NCBI GenBank assembly: GCA_001414345.1
Contig: LLCB01000063.1
Coordinates: 1-64,000 of the forward strand
DNA: 64,000 bases
Source: Hymenoscyphus infarciens
Lineage: Eukaryota; Ascomycota; Leotiomycetes; Helotiales; Helotiaceae
Direction of reading: 5' to 3'
Shown here: positions 1 to 10,357 of the stretch, one piece after another
Layout: each line of letters begins with the position of its first letter
Numbering within the stretch: the first letter of the stretch is position 1
Notes under the pieces: generated by a model
What the model was told of the DNA's origin: nothing
Seen by the model: the letters and a program-made list of their open reading frames with translations, nothing else
Databases searched by the model: none
Program-made: the position numbers and the translations under genes

Positions 1-320
1 TAATATTATAAGAAGTTTTAAAAGTATATTTATAGTTATATACCTTATAAGTAGACTATCTACTAATAAAGTAATAGGTTTAAAAAGTAGATTTAATAAT
101 ATATATATTATTAATAGACTATCTATTAATTTAATAAGAAGTTTTAAAAGTATATTAATAGTTAAAGACCTTATTAGTAACCTACTTACTAATAAAGTAA
201 GAGGTTTTAAAAGTATATATAAATTTAAATATATTTTTTTAATAGACTATTTACTAGTAAAATAAGCGGTTTTTAGAGTATATTTATATTTTTATATCTT
301 ATTAGTAGACTATCTACTAA
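1..320. repeat. AT-rich minisatellite, about 63-bp unit, five degenerate copies
   Basis: Five successive units of about 63 bp can be read, each containing a version of AAGTTTTAAAAGTATAT and ending near AGACTATCTACTAAT (ends near 66, 130, 193, 252 and 320). Divergence is mainly C/T and G/A, as expected after RIP. No coding potential is visible. The array may continue to the left of the window. Confidence 0.7.
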
Positions 321-469
321 CAAAGTTAGAAGAATAAATAATAATCTTTAAAATATTACTTAATATTATATTAATATTTATATTTAATAAACTAGTAACT
401 AGAAATAAATAAATAATTTTTACGTTCTTATAAAGTATATAATATTTTAGAAATTAAACTTCTATTATA

Positions 470-625
470 GTTTTCTAGTATTAGGTTATAATAACTTAGT
501 ATATCTATAAAGATTATATTAGTATCTATATAATAAGATATAATAATAAAATAACTAGCTAAACTAGCTTAGAGGCTCCTTACTATCTACTTAGCCAGGG
601 GTCCGAGTTCCGACTCAGACACGTG
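470..625. repeat. Dispersed repeat, copy 1 (second copy near 38458-38595)
   Basis: The stretch running from AAAGATTATATTAGTATCTA through CTAGCTTAGAGGCTCCTTACT and GTCCGAGTTCCGACTCAGAC is found again, same orientation, at about 38458-38595. This copy keeps more C and G (for example ACGTGAT where the other has ATATAAT), so it is the less mutated of the two. The sequence is not identified; it looks like the end of a transposable element. Confidence 0.75.
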
Positions 626-666
626 ATAGCTGTACCGTCACAGTGCAGGTGTCGTACTACCCAAGT

Positions 667-700
667 TAGGGCGAGGTCGTAACGCTATGACCTCGCCCTA
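667..700. repeat. Perfect 12-bp inverted repeat (hairpin)
   Basis: TAGGGCGAGGTC (667-678) and its exact reverse complement GACCTCGCCCTA (689-700) enclose a 10-nt spacer. It lies in a GC-normal stretch just right of the dispersed repeat and may be a subterminal hairpin of that element. No gene is supported between 600 and 960. Confidence 0.65.
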
Positions 701-870
701 GTCCGGGTCGGAGCTCGGTTCAATCGGCATGCCCGTGGTCGATGTGGTTAGGGCTTGGGGTATTCGGATCTCCACCTCTGATAAGGAGTGCGAATGAGCG
801 GGGAGAATGTCTCGGAGCTTGGAAGATGCTTGCACCAATTCCACCAGCCCGTGTAGGAGTAAGGTAAAGG

Positions 871-1177
871 AGTTTTGCTAAATCCCCTGGCCCTTTTGAC
901 TAAATCGCCTGATCTAACCAAATTAGGACATTTTCCGGTCGCGAACACTACTAAAGTACAAAAGCATATATCACTAACCCTTATTCCTAGCCCTAACCCA
1001 CACCCGATCCCTAAACCTAACTAACCCTAACTAACCCTAACTAACCCTAACCTCAAAAACTAGGTTACTATCCCTTAGAATAGAGAATTAGTGTTATACG
1101 GGCGTGATAAGAGTGCCTAATCGGGTTAGAGTCAGGCGATTTAGTCAAAAGGGTCAGGCGATTTAGCCAAAGCCAGG
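871..1177. repeat. Inverted arms flanking a telomere-like core
   Basis: The 29 bases at 891-919 reappear as reverse complement at 1124-1153 with one extra G. Weaker pairing continues outward to about 871 on the left, and on the right a second tandem copy of the TCAGGCGATTTAG unit follows at 1153-1177. Between the arms sits the telomere-like array. The whole is therefore an inverted-repeat structure of about 300 bp. Confidence 0.7.
972..1053 (-). repeat. Interstitial telomere-like repeat
   Basis: The + strand shows CTAACCC, CCCTAACCC, CCTAAACCTAA and then three 10-bp units CTAACCCTAA ending near 1053. Fungal telomeres are usually (TTAGGG)n; here the unit is degenerate and partly lengthened to 10 bp, so this is an interstitial or relic array and not a functional end. 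Confidence 0.75.
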
Positions 1178-2203
1178 TAAAGTGACGGGAGTCGGTGTGG
1201 GTGGACGGGAGAGTTTGCTGGTCGAGTCGAGGTCCCGTGTCACCTCCCGTGATTGGCATGATTGCATGATTGGCATGATTCCAGGTTGGCATGGAGAGGA
1301 AGGTCACGATCTTTCTCACTTCATTTTTACATGTTCACTCACCTTATCCAACGATGTATGCTGACTACCATGTGATGTCTCTGTAACGGCCGTCCGAGAC
1401 GAACGAACTTCCTCCCCAGCCGAGTTAATCCCCACGAAGGGATTTTCGGATTCCCTCCCCTCGGTTGATGTGGGGGGGGGGGGTGGCCGGTGAGATGGCG
1501 CTATGCCAGATTGACATGTGGACGTGCATTTTGAGTTGCCTTGACAAGGCAATCTATCGTGTGCCACGGCCCACGCCCCCCATCTTTCAGTTCCACCTCA
1601 CCACCGGAGTGAGGCCCAGCCTATCCCAACCCAGTTTTGCTTTTGGCTCCCAACAGGACAGTTGCGTTGCACCCGACAGTGACACGGTCATGTTACAGCG
1701 TCGGCCTAGTTGAGTTGCTGGTGCGACGGAGACGGTTCAGTATCTTTGCCAATTACTACCCTAGAACCTTTTTAAGGATGTCGCTCCGTGATGTATGTGG
1801 TGGATGGCTGCTAAACTCCAATGAATTAACGCTCAAGCAGGATTTCCGGATCTTGGGATTCTGACGGATGCCAATTTACTCGCTATCTTCCATTGTCTCT
1901 GTGACACAGCAAATCACACTGCTAGCAATGGCTCCAAGACACAAACGAGTTTATACTTGTAGTGTAATCTTACCGCAGGGTTGCAGTTGCGGAAAGAACA
2001 CGTTTCGTCCTACGCCATGATTTTTAGGTTATAGCGCCGTACGGTACGCGTACATTGGATATAGCATAGGCGCAGGTTGTCCGATATGAATGTCTCCCTA
2101 TGGTTGGCACAATTACAACGTATAATACGGGTATTGGGCAGGGCGCTTATCATTACGGACACCGCATCCATTCCCCAACTCTTGTTCCGAGCTCGTCAGA
2201 CCC

Positions 2204-2266
2204 CCTCATTCTCCTCATTCTCCTCATTCTCCTCATCCTCCTCATCCTCCTCATCCTCCTCATCCT
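2204..2266. repeat. 9-bp microsatellite CCTCATTCT / CCTCATCCT
   Basis: Seven head-to-tail 9-bp units; the first three read CCTCATTCT and the next four CCTCATCCT, so one variant has spread as a block. Confidence 0.85.
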
Positions 2267-2443
2267 ATCCGACTATCATCGTCGATCAGGGCTTGCTTCG
2301 GCCCACCGGTCATTGTTGCAGCAAGTATATACGAAAACTTACTTACCAGCCCCATCTTTTTCCTTACTTTACTGTTCCAGCTTCCCTGTCTAGGTTTGTC
2401 GTACCTACTTGGCCTACACGTACACGCACTCTATCAGTATCAG

Positions 2444-2514
2444 ATCACTATCATCCCAACCCATCCCTATCAAATCACTATCATCCCAACCCATCCCTAT
2501 CAAATCACTATCAA
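2444..2514. repeat. 30-bp tandem repeat, two full copies plus a partial
   Basis: The unit beginning ATCACTATCATCCCAACCCA is repeated exactly at 2444-2473 and 2474-2503, followed by the first part of a third copy. Confidence 0.85.
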
Positions 2515-3254
2515 ACCTTTCTATTCTACAGTATCTAGCCGGTCCGCTATCTCTTACTATCTCTTACTAATCCCCCCCCCGGAACTAAATGTAGAGTGCA
2601 CATCCATCCTCCCCCGCCACTCCAGTTTCTATCATTAGCCCGCCACAGCACCCGAACTCTGACCCGCGAGAGGCCGTCCCAGCAAATACCTGTTACTTTG
2701 CTGCACGCTGCACTCTGCACCTCCTGCTTCCTCCTACACAAATCAACCTGCACCCAATTTCACCTGAACCACGAACACACTCACGCCCACACTCACACTC
2801 ACACCGTCCCCCCAGCTGCACTCCCAATCTCTCCCCCAGGCAGCAAGAAGAAAGTCAAGACCTAAATTTACAAATCATCATCGTCATATCCTCGAGTCAC
2901 CTCGTCATTTTCTCGTATCCTCGCATCCTCGCATCCTCGCATCCTCACAAACCCATTGTTCCTCCTCGGTCGCCTACTGTCTAACACAGAACCATTGCCT
3001 TGGGAGGATCGTCGCCCGTGCGACGCCAACCCAAAACTACCCCCAAACGTCGAGTCTATTGTCATGCCACCGACGAGGCGACAGTCTACTAGACAACAGC
3101 AAATTCACGAATCCCGGAGTCCTGATCGGTATGCGACAAAAGTCAATTGATCCAGACGCAACAACCACATCGGTTCACCACTCGCGAACTCCCCCCTCTC
3201 CTCGCTCGTCCCCTCTGCGGAGGTAGGCGGGCGTGGCTACGAACAACCAACGAG

Positions 3255-4814
3255 ATGGGCATCTACTCGTCCCCTCCCCCACTACGATCATTCAAGGACG
3301 ACAAGGCGACATTGCTGGTCTGTTGGTGGTGCACCCTCTTCGCTGCCGTCATTATCTTATTTCGAGTCTGCGGGAGATATATTCGCACCGAGCGACTGTT
3401 CAAGGAGGATTGGCTGGCTTTCGCGTGTTTGATCCCGTTGTTCTGTCGCATGGGCATCGTGCATGTCATTCTGCTTTTTGGGACGAACAATTCCGAGATC
3501 ACCGACTTTTCCGATCATGCTATGCGACGGAGGGCCATTGGGAGCAGGTTGGTCCTGGTTTCCAGGCTTTTCTATGCCGCTACGTATGGCGTCGAACTCT
3601 ATCTCCGGGATCACCTTGTAACTAACACTTTTGACAGGTTGTGGATGCTCAAGTTGACTATTAGCGAATTCTTCAAGCGACTGGTATCCAATATCTGGCG
3701 AGAGTCCTACGAACGAGTGTTGGTGTTTATACGCTGGTTTCTCCTCGCCACCTTTTTCGCCGTCGTGGTAGCGGATTTGGCGGAATGTCAACCATTTGAT
3801 CATTACTGGCAGGTCGTGCCGGATCCGGGTCCCAAGTGTCGACAAGGTTACTCCCAGTTGTTAATGATGGGCAGTGCGAACGTTGCGACGGATTTACTGC
3901 TCGTTCTGTTTCCAGTGCCGATCATTATACGGTCTAGAATGAGAGTCAAGAGGAAGATTCAACTAGTCTGTCTATTCGCCGGCTCCCTCTTACCCGCGGG
4001 AACAACACTTTATCGGTTACCGATGATTATCGATCGTCATGGGAGTCAACAGTACCGATCGCTTTTGGCATCCGTGGAAATTTTGTTTGCGACGGCTGTG
4101 GCTAATGCCTTGATCCTGGGCTCGTTTATCAGAGATAAGGGGGTCAAGAAGCATAGATGGAAGTTTGGATCTATGAGTGATAGTATTGAACGGACATCTA
4201 GTCGACGAGGAACCGCGATGCGACATTGGGGGAGTGATGAAGATTTAGTGAGAGGGTTGGGAATGAGCGTGGATCCGGAATTACGAGGAGCGACTCCACT
4301 ACCCAGACCAGCTCCTATGGCCACGGCCGGAAATATGCCTCTGCGATCCCCGAAAACGCGCGCGATGCACGATTGGAATTTTCCGACTGGGAGAAGCGAG
4401 GCCAGCGATGAGATGGATCTCATGAAGCAAGATGGAATGGGACCCATCGACATCACCACCCCCCGCAAAGTCTCATTTTTCGACGTGGGCGGATTATTAG
4501 ACGAGGATCAGCCACGTCGAGTCAGTTCTGTGCGGACGACGGATACGGATGGCGAGAGTTCGATGCAGCCTACCTGGTCTTACGAGGCTGGCCTCTCACC
4601 TTCCCCGCCGAGAAAGGGGTCTGCTGCTTTACTGCATGATCTGGGGGGGTTTCTGAGTCCGAGGAGGGATCGCACGAGTTTGCCGCCGAGGAGTTATGAG
4701 TTGCAGACTATGCAGGAGACTTCGAGGGATCATTCACAGAGTAGTGCGAGGAATCAGTTGGAGAGACAGCAGACGAACCTTTCGCTTCAGGATGTGGGCG
4801 GACTTTTGAAGTGA
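3255..4814 (+). CDS. Fungal rhodopsin-like seven-TM integral membrane protein
   Basis: Two exons, 3255-3583 and 3638-4814, giving about 501 residues. The first half has about seven hydrophobic segments and the signature of the large fungal 'rhodopsin domain' family (PF20684 type): AECQPFDHYW, then a Cys in GPKCRQGY, then N-x3-TDLLLVLFPVP. Family members are plasma-membrane proteins of unknown ligand, some CFEM-fused; no CFEM domain is seen here. The intron is 54 nt (GTATGG donor, CTAAC branch, ACAG acceptor) and in phase, so unspliced sequence stays open; removal restores the family string AATLWMLKL. The C-terminal half is a long hydrophilic tail with three copies of a D-V/L-GG-L/F-L motif. 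ATG 3255 is chosen because homology begins just after it; the longer upstream frame opens only with TTG. Confidence 0.85.
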   Translation: MGIYSSPPPLRSFKDDKATLLVCWWCTLFAAVIILFRVCGRYIRTERLFKEDWLAFACLIPLFCRMGIVHVILLFGTNNSEITDFSDHAMRRRAIGSRLVLVSRLFYAATYGVELYLRDHLVTNTFDRLWMLKLTISEFFKRLVSNIWRESYERVLVFIRWFLLATFFAVVVADLAECQPFDHYWQVVPDPGPKCRQGYSQLLMMGSANVATDLLLVLFPVPIIIRSRMRVKRKIQLVCLFAGSLLPAGTTLYRLPMIIDRHGSQQYRSLLASVEILFATAVANALILGSFIRDKGVKKHRWKFGSMSDSIERTSSRRGTAMRHWGSDEDLVRGLGMSVDPELRGATPLPRPAPMATAGNMPLRSPKTRAMHDWNFPTGRSEASDEMDLMKQDGMGPIDITTPRKVSFFDVGGLLDEDQPRRVSSVRTTDTDGESSMQPTWSYEAGLSPSPPRKGSAALLHDLGGFLSPRRDRTSLPPRSYELQTMQETSRDHSQSSARNQLERQQTNLSLQDVGGLLK

Positions 4815-6686
4815 TGAGTGAAGAGGGATGTATGGATGGCATGCATCGGAATTACGATATAAGATCTACTTTGTTGGATCGAATAATCAGGGTAGTTCGA
4901 GTTGAGTCTTGAGGTATTCCTCGACACGGCACGACGATCTGGATGGGTTGATGGAATTATACCATCGCTCTCGAACACTACTGGTCTTGAAGACCTTTAC
5001 CACCACCGCTTGCACACGAGCGTGGTGAGACACCATCACGACACGGATCGGTGACCATCTGCGAAAACTTGGGATCACAAACACCGATTTTTACACACAC
5101 CATACCTTTTACGAGCTACGAACCTTTTATGTCCTGTACTATTCTATGTAGGGTTTTGGCGAGGCGATATGAGGATCTTTTCAGCCTCTTTTTCTGGGCA
5201 CCGGCGTTTTTGGGGGGGGTTAGGGGAGGGGGGGGATGGGGGAGGGGCGGACGGGGATGATACCAAAACCTCTTGTTGATTCTGCGATTTTATGACATGG
5301 GAGGGATATATACAATGTAATGGTGTTGGCGGAAGACTTTTTTATATATCCCTCTGTCTGGATATTGGTGCGGGGGAGAGGGGTGTTTTATACCACTTTG
5401 TTGTGTTTTTCTCTTTGGCTGAGGATGTTTATCTTGGAGATACTGGGTTTGGGATGTGGTGTGAGGTGAGGGAAGAGGAGAGAGGAGAGGTAGATAGTGA
5501 GTGATGTGTTGGAGGATGTACGGTAAATATGAAAGGAATACATACCAATCTCAACAAGCCCCCTTCCATCTTACGGTTTTTTTGTTTCTTGTCTCGTGCC
5601 GTTGGGGTTGGGGTTTGGAGTTTGGAGGGAAGGTAAGAGGTCGCTTCTTCTCTCCTTGTGAAGGGAGGTTTTCGACACGGACGTCAATAGAGGATGGATG
5701 GGTCGCTCTTGTACCTGCTTGTCGACAAACCCGATGGAAACTCGACAGGGGAGCAAAAGGCCTTGCTTCTCAGTGGGTAGGTTTTCCCAGTTTCTTCTTT
5801 CTTCAAGGGGAAATGGCTGTCCTTCTCCTTCTTATCACATAAGCACACGAATCATGGGAGAATCTCTGGTCTGGACGCTGAAAAGGATACCATCGTGTCT
5901 CCTCTTCTCTGTATTCCTCTCCCCTCCCCCTCCCCTCCTCACTTTATGATAAGATTGGGATGACAGCCATCTATAGATTTCTCTCGCATTGGCGACTCGA
6001 AATGATGGTGGATGGTGGACTCTTTTGGGTTCGAGTTTGGGTTCGAGTTTGGGTTCGAGTTTGGAGCCACAGTGTGCAGGTGGGCTACTGGGTTTTTTTT
6101 CGCGGGTACCTATCTAGGCGGCGAGTTAGTTGTGGGTTAGTTGTGGGTTAGTTGTGGGTTACTTAGCTATAAGTTCCTAAGCTATGGTAAGCTAGGGGTT
6201 AGCTTCGAGTTTACTTGTAAGTTACCCACCTCACTGTTTAGCTGCCAGTAAGCCGCAAGTAAGCCACGAGTAGCTAACTCACCGATATCCATACAAGCCA
6301 ACTTCGCCCAAGAACAAAACTTCCCCACGACAAGAGCAAATCTCAATAATTATGAATTATTATTATTAATGGTTGAATAATTTCCGTTGCCCATTCTTTA
6401 GGGTGGTTGCTGGTTTTCTATAGGGAGTGATAGGGAGTGTTTTTGGAGAGGGCGCGGGTGGGTTGAAAGAGTCGCTCCTTCCCTCCCTCCGTCGTTGATC
6501 TGCGGGATGTCAATAACAAGGATGGGTCGCTCGCTCTTTCCTTAACTACCTTCTGTACAAGACATATTAAGTCATAGGAAGAAAAATGGTTTCTTCGGCG
6601 ACGCTACCATCTCCAACTCTTCATCTCCACACATCGTTGCTCGCATCCTATCATCCTGAATTCCAAATCCTCGGATCATCGCAACG
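4815..6686. other. Intergenic region, no supportable gene
   Basis: G- and TG-rich on the + strand, with homopolymer G runs near 5210-5260 and two 12-bp tandem repeats: GGGTTCGAGTTT times three (6027-6062) and GTTAGTTGTGGG times three (about 6124-6160). Frames are short and lack motifs. It probably holds the 3' UTR of the upstream gene and the promoter of the next. Confidence 0.55.
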
Positions 6687-7843
6687 ATGCTCCCGATTCC
6701 CAAACAAAAGCAGAAACTGGATCCCGTTTCCCCGCAAGAAGCCCAAGACATCAGGGAAATCATCGACAAGTACCCTCAATTCGCGGCTGCCAAGAAGATT
6801 AGGGAGGAAAAGGAAACCCATTTTCGGAGGTTGTGTGAGCGAGCGGACTCGGAGATGGATGTTTGTGATCCCTGGTTGATCTTGGATCGGGGTGGTGTCT
6901 ATGGGGCAGTGGAGAAGTATGTTGATTTGTGCATCGAGGAGAGAATTCGGGGATTGGAGTTGGGGTTGAGGTTGAGTGGAGGGAGGGAGACAACTGGGAT
7001 TATGAGGTCGATTGGAAGGACGAGAATGGCTGCACCGGCAGGGAAAGACTTGGGAACGAAGACAGTAACGACGGACAATGCTGCGACTCTCGCGACGAAG
7101 ACTACCACTCCTCTGAACATGAACACAGCTTCAGCAATGCAGACTCCGAATTCCGTGGTAGAGACTTTGCCTCTACTGCGGGATATACACAACAATTTTG
7201 TGCGTTCAGCGACTAGTGCATCGGCTATGGCGAAGGTAGCATCTCCGGTCACGAAGACTACCACTCCCGTGAACAAGAACTTGGCTCCAGCGATGCAGAC
7301 GCCGTCATCGCTGAGACCTACCAGCAGGCTGAACATTACCACCTCAGCGGCCTCGGCAAAAGAGACACTGGTAAAGATTGAACCACAATTCTCGCGGTAA
7401 GCACAAGAATACTTCCTCATACATGGTCTCCAAAAGGCTAATCTGCCTCTTCTAGCCACAAACGTCCTAAAACTCACCTCGGATTTATTTTTCTTCACGA
7501 ACGCAATTTTAATCTTGCTCGTCTCAACGACCCGCAATCACACGTCGCCGTCATGGATCTTACTGATCCTTCTGATGACGAGGATTTCCGCCTTGATACC
7601 CCTACTCAGCACAGCAATAGGACGACGAGCGGTCCATGTTACGTAGATCGTTTTAGGGCTCATGATCCGCCAGACACGATGTTTGTTTACGATTCTCACA
7701 GCGACAGAGTTTTTGACACGCGTTCTGGATCGTACGTCGATGAAGCTCTCCCATCACCTAAGCGGTATGTGCTTATCTTTATATTTGCGTCTAGCTTGGA
7801 ATAATTACTAAAGATTGATTTGTACAGTCAAAGGCGCTGTTGA
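6687..7843 (+). CDS. Hypothetical protein, three exons, internal repeat
   Basis: I do not recognise this gene. Exons 6687-7396, 7456-7764 and 7828-7843 are joined by a 59-nt intron (GTAAGC, GCTAATC branch, TCTAG) and a 63-nt intron (perfect GTATGT, ACAG). The product is about 344 residues. The N-terminal 100 residues are charged and helical-looking (from PVSPQEAQDIREIIDKYPQF onward). A Thr/Ala-rich middle contains two imperfect copies of TKTTTP-x-N-x-N-x-A-x-AMQTP about 50 residues apart. The last exon supplies only a basic end, KRQRRC, which with the nearby HKRPK could act as a nuclear localisation signal. No TM segment or signal peptide is seen. The tiny last exon is the least certain part, but the frame closes correctly. 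Confidence 0.6.
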
Positions 7844-9240
7844 TCTGCTCTTTTTTGGGCCTCCGAATCTAGATATGCTGTTTGAATCATGCGGGCTAGT
7901 ATTGAGAGGATATTTGCCGATTTCGAGAACCTCGAGGCTTGATATTCTCCATGTTCCATGTTGCAAGATTATTTTTTTGGCATTTCCATTTCCTTTTGGC
8001 GCAGCAATGATAGGAAGGGGTGGCTAGATATGGGGCGGCGTTCTCGAGTTGCTTGTTATGCTGGGTGGATGTTTCATATGCTTCATGTGGCTTGTCTTGG
8101 TATCACTTCCTTAGGTACAGAAAAGAAAGGTTCTTGCCGTCCCCAAATGTTTGTTGTGCCTTGGGTGATTTAGAGGAAATGAGAAGTAGTACAAATTGAG
8201 ATTTGAAGTGGACTTGCAATTTCCTCCCTAGCTTGTAGTTCGAATTGCTAAAATTATGTACTCTTGAACAAACGAGCCCGCATCAAAAGACATCTAATAA
8301 TCTAGCCGACCAGCCTCTTTCATAATTTTATATTGATTCCAAATATCGCCTCTCTGACCTAGACTCTGCGTATTAAGATTTTAGGTGAGATTTCTTAGCA
8401 ACGAATATTTTCATACTTATGACAAGGCTTTAAGGTCAGGCATGAAAGACTTCTTGATAAATATTCCTAGCGAAGTACGTAGGCGGGTATGGTTCTAAGT
8501 GTTTATAAAAGAGAGAGCTAAAGGCGGCAATTTTGCTATTTTGCTATTTTATAATATTATAATATAGAATAGAATTATTCGCTCCAAGTCAGGCGTAGAA
8601 AACTAGTAAGTACTTGTATTATTAGCCGAGCTGTTGTTTGTTAGTAAGTAGTACGTGGTCTTTGGTACTTTTGAATCTTTTGACTCTTTTTGCTATGTTT
8701 AGACTAGACTTGGGTGGTGATGTGATGTTATATTAGATTATAATGATATCTTTCGTATTATATCGTATAGTAGGATAGATGTTGTGGGTTTTTAGTTGAT
8801 GTAATAATATAATGTAATATAATAACTTTTGTTGGAAAGGAGGGATTGTTAATAATAGTGGGTTTTTGGTGTTTATGTTTTGTAGTGTTTTGTGGTGTTT
8901 TATAGGACTAGATAGAGAGGAGTTAACTTGGCTTATTACTGTTTATTATTTGGAAAGCTACTTTAGATAATTGTATTTAAAAGTTGTTGTTATAAGGTTT
9001 AAGTTGGTAGAGATAAGTTATTAGTATAGTAAGAAGCGTAATTCTCTTACACAATGGCTTTGTGCTGGCTGTGCTGGTACGTAGCGCCGAAGCGGCTGCT
9101 ATTCGGCCTTGGCATACTTGGCGCCAAGGCCGACCCACTGTCCGATCCCCCCACAATGCTAAGTCCGGTGCGCCCTCCGAGTCCCGGGATTGCACGATCA
9201 CATGACTGGCCTCCTGCCTCTTCGCATACTACCTGAAACC
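7844..9240. other. Intergenic, increasingly AT-rich, with a GC island at 9040-9240
   Basis: No gene is supported. From about 8540 to 9035 the sequence is AT-rich with TATA-like runs. At 9040-9240 an abrupt GC-normal island of about 200 bp (including TCCGAGTCCCGGGATTGCAC) lies between AT-rich flanks, as if a repeat fragment there escaped mutation or was inserted later. Frames inside it are open on both strands but short and motif-free. Confidence 0.5.
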
Positions 9241-9835
9241 ACAACTATGAGTATGTTTTTTTTGAGAATGTATAGGTGGGTAGGTAGAAGGCATATAGGT
9301 AAGTAGATAGATTAGAACGTATAAATAATATAAAAGTAATAACTTAGATACTTCTAGTACTTCTAGTAAATCTAATATACTTAGTATACTTATTAAGTCT
9401 AGCACTTCTAGTCTACTTAATACACCTAGTATAAAGTATACTAGCTATTACCTCTATTATAACTAGTATTATAATAGTATACTTAAGAAGTATATTAGAT
9501 ATACTAGGTATATTAAGTATACTACTAGTATAACTAGTATTTAAAAGTTTTTCATAATATAGAGTTATATATAATTCATTATATATAAACTATAAAATTT
9601 TATTTTTTTAGAAAGATAGTAAAACTAGGTATTTAATTAGCTTTTTATTAGAAGAGCTAGTATTCTTCTCTAGATTAACTATTTCTTTACTAATAATTAA
9701 TATATATAATATATATTATTAGTTATTCTTAGAAATCTAGTATTTTTTAGATTACTTAGAAAATATAATAATAAAGTAATAGAGAGGTTCTAGAAGAGTG
9801 TCTCTCTCGCGGGGTAGTTAAGAGAGGTAGCTACG
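9241..9835. repeat. AT-rich RIP-like patch
   Basis: Very high A+T with dense TA dinucleotides and many short self-complementary runs, for example a block of CTTCTAGTA/TACTAGAAG-like units at 9350-9545. Long frames are absent. Composition matches the 28-41 kb block, so it is read as a heavily mutated transposon fragment of unknown type. Confidence 0.65.
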
Positions 9836-10357
9836 CTTCAAATTTGAGTAGTAAATCACTAGCGTGAAAGCTAATCAAGGCTACCACGCTAAAATCGTAG
9901 TCATAAATACAAGCGGGGGTTGTGTTCACAAGATGATACAAAATATGAGATAGTATGTAAATTGCTAAAACTTATCTCAGAGTTGGATTATAAGTTGGAA
10001 TTCCTTTCTAGACTACTTCTACAATCTTCTATGAAGCACTTTGCACAGAGCACTGTCTGCTACATCTAGTCTCTCGGTACTAGGCATATTATGAGGTGAA
10101 TCCATTTTCGTGATATTTGTTATCTCCGAGAAATAAAGCCAGAGAGCAAATGACCCATGGATGTTTAAAAGTGCCGTCACGTGATATTGGCGGCTTAACT
10201 AACTTAAGCCTTAGCTGGTAAAGGCCCTTCATTAGTAACCCTAAAACTAAACCACGACTAACACCACTGGTTTCCGCTCAAAATTTGGTGTACCTGTGCC
10301 CTTTTGCACATTCAACCTGGACAAACCGAACTACCGACCAGCGATAAACCTACAGAG
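9836..10357. other. Intergenic / promoter region
   Basis: Transition from the AT-rich patch to normal sequence. It contains a TCACGTGA palindrome near 10176. No gene is seen. Confidence 0.4.

Larger units (their letters stand above)
1180..3254. other. Intergenic region, no supportable gene
   Basis: Base composition is normal (not RIP-like), but reading frames are short, overlap on both strands and lack recognisable motifs. It holds two simple repeats (2204-2266 and 2444-2514) and a long pyrimidine-rich stretch (about 2560-2950) typical of a fungal promoter/5' leader. A short upstream ORF (ATG at 3064, 28 codons, stop ending at 3150) precedes the next gene's likely start. Confidence 0.6.

Noticed and set aside
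2077..2538. 153-codon frame with a poly-Ser run
   Set aside because: It is produced by the CCTCATCCT microsatellite and the 30-bp tandem repeat, starts with TTG and has no recognisable domain.
3357..4468. Minus-strand frames of 140-162 codons
   Set aside because: Antisense shadows of the rhodopsin-like gene.
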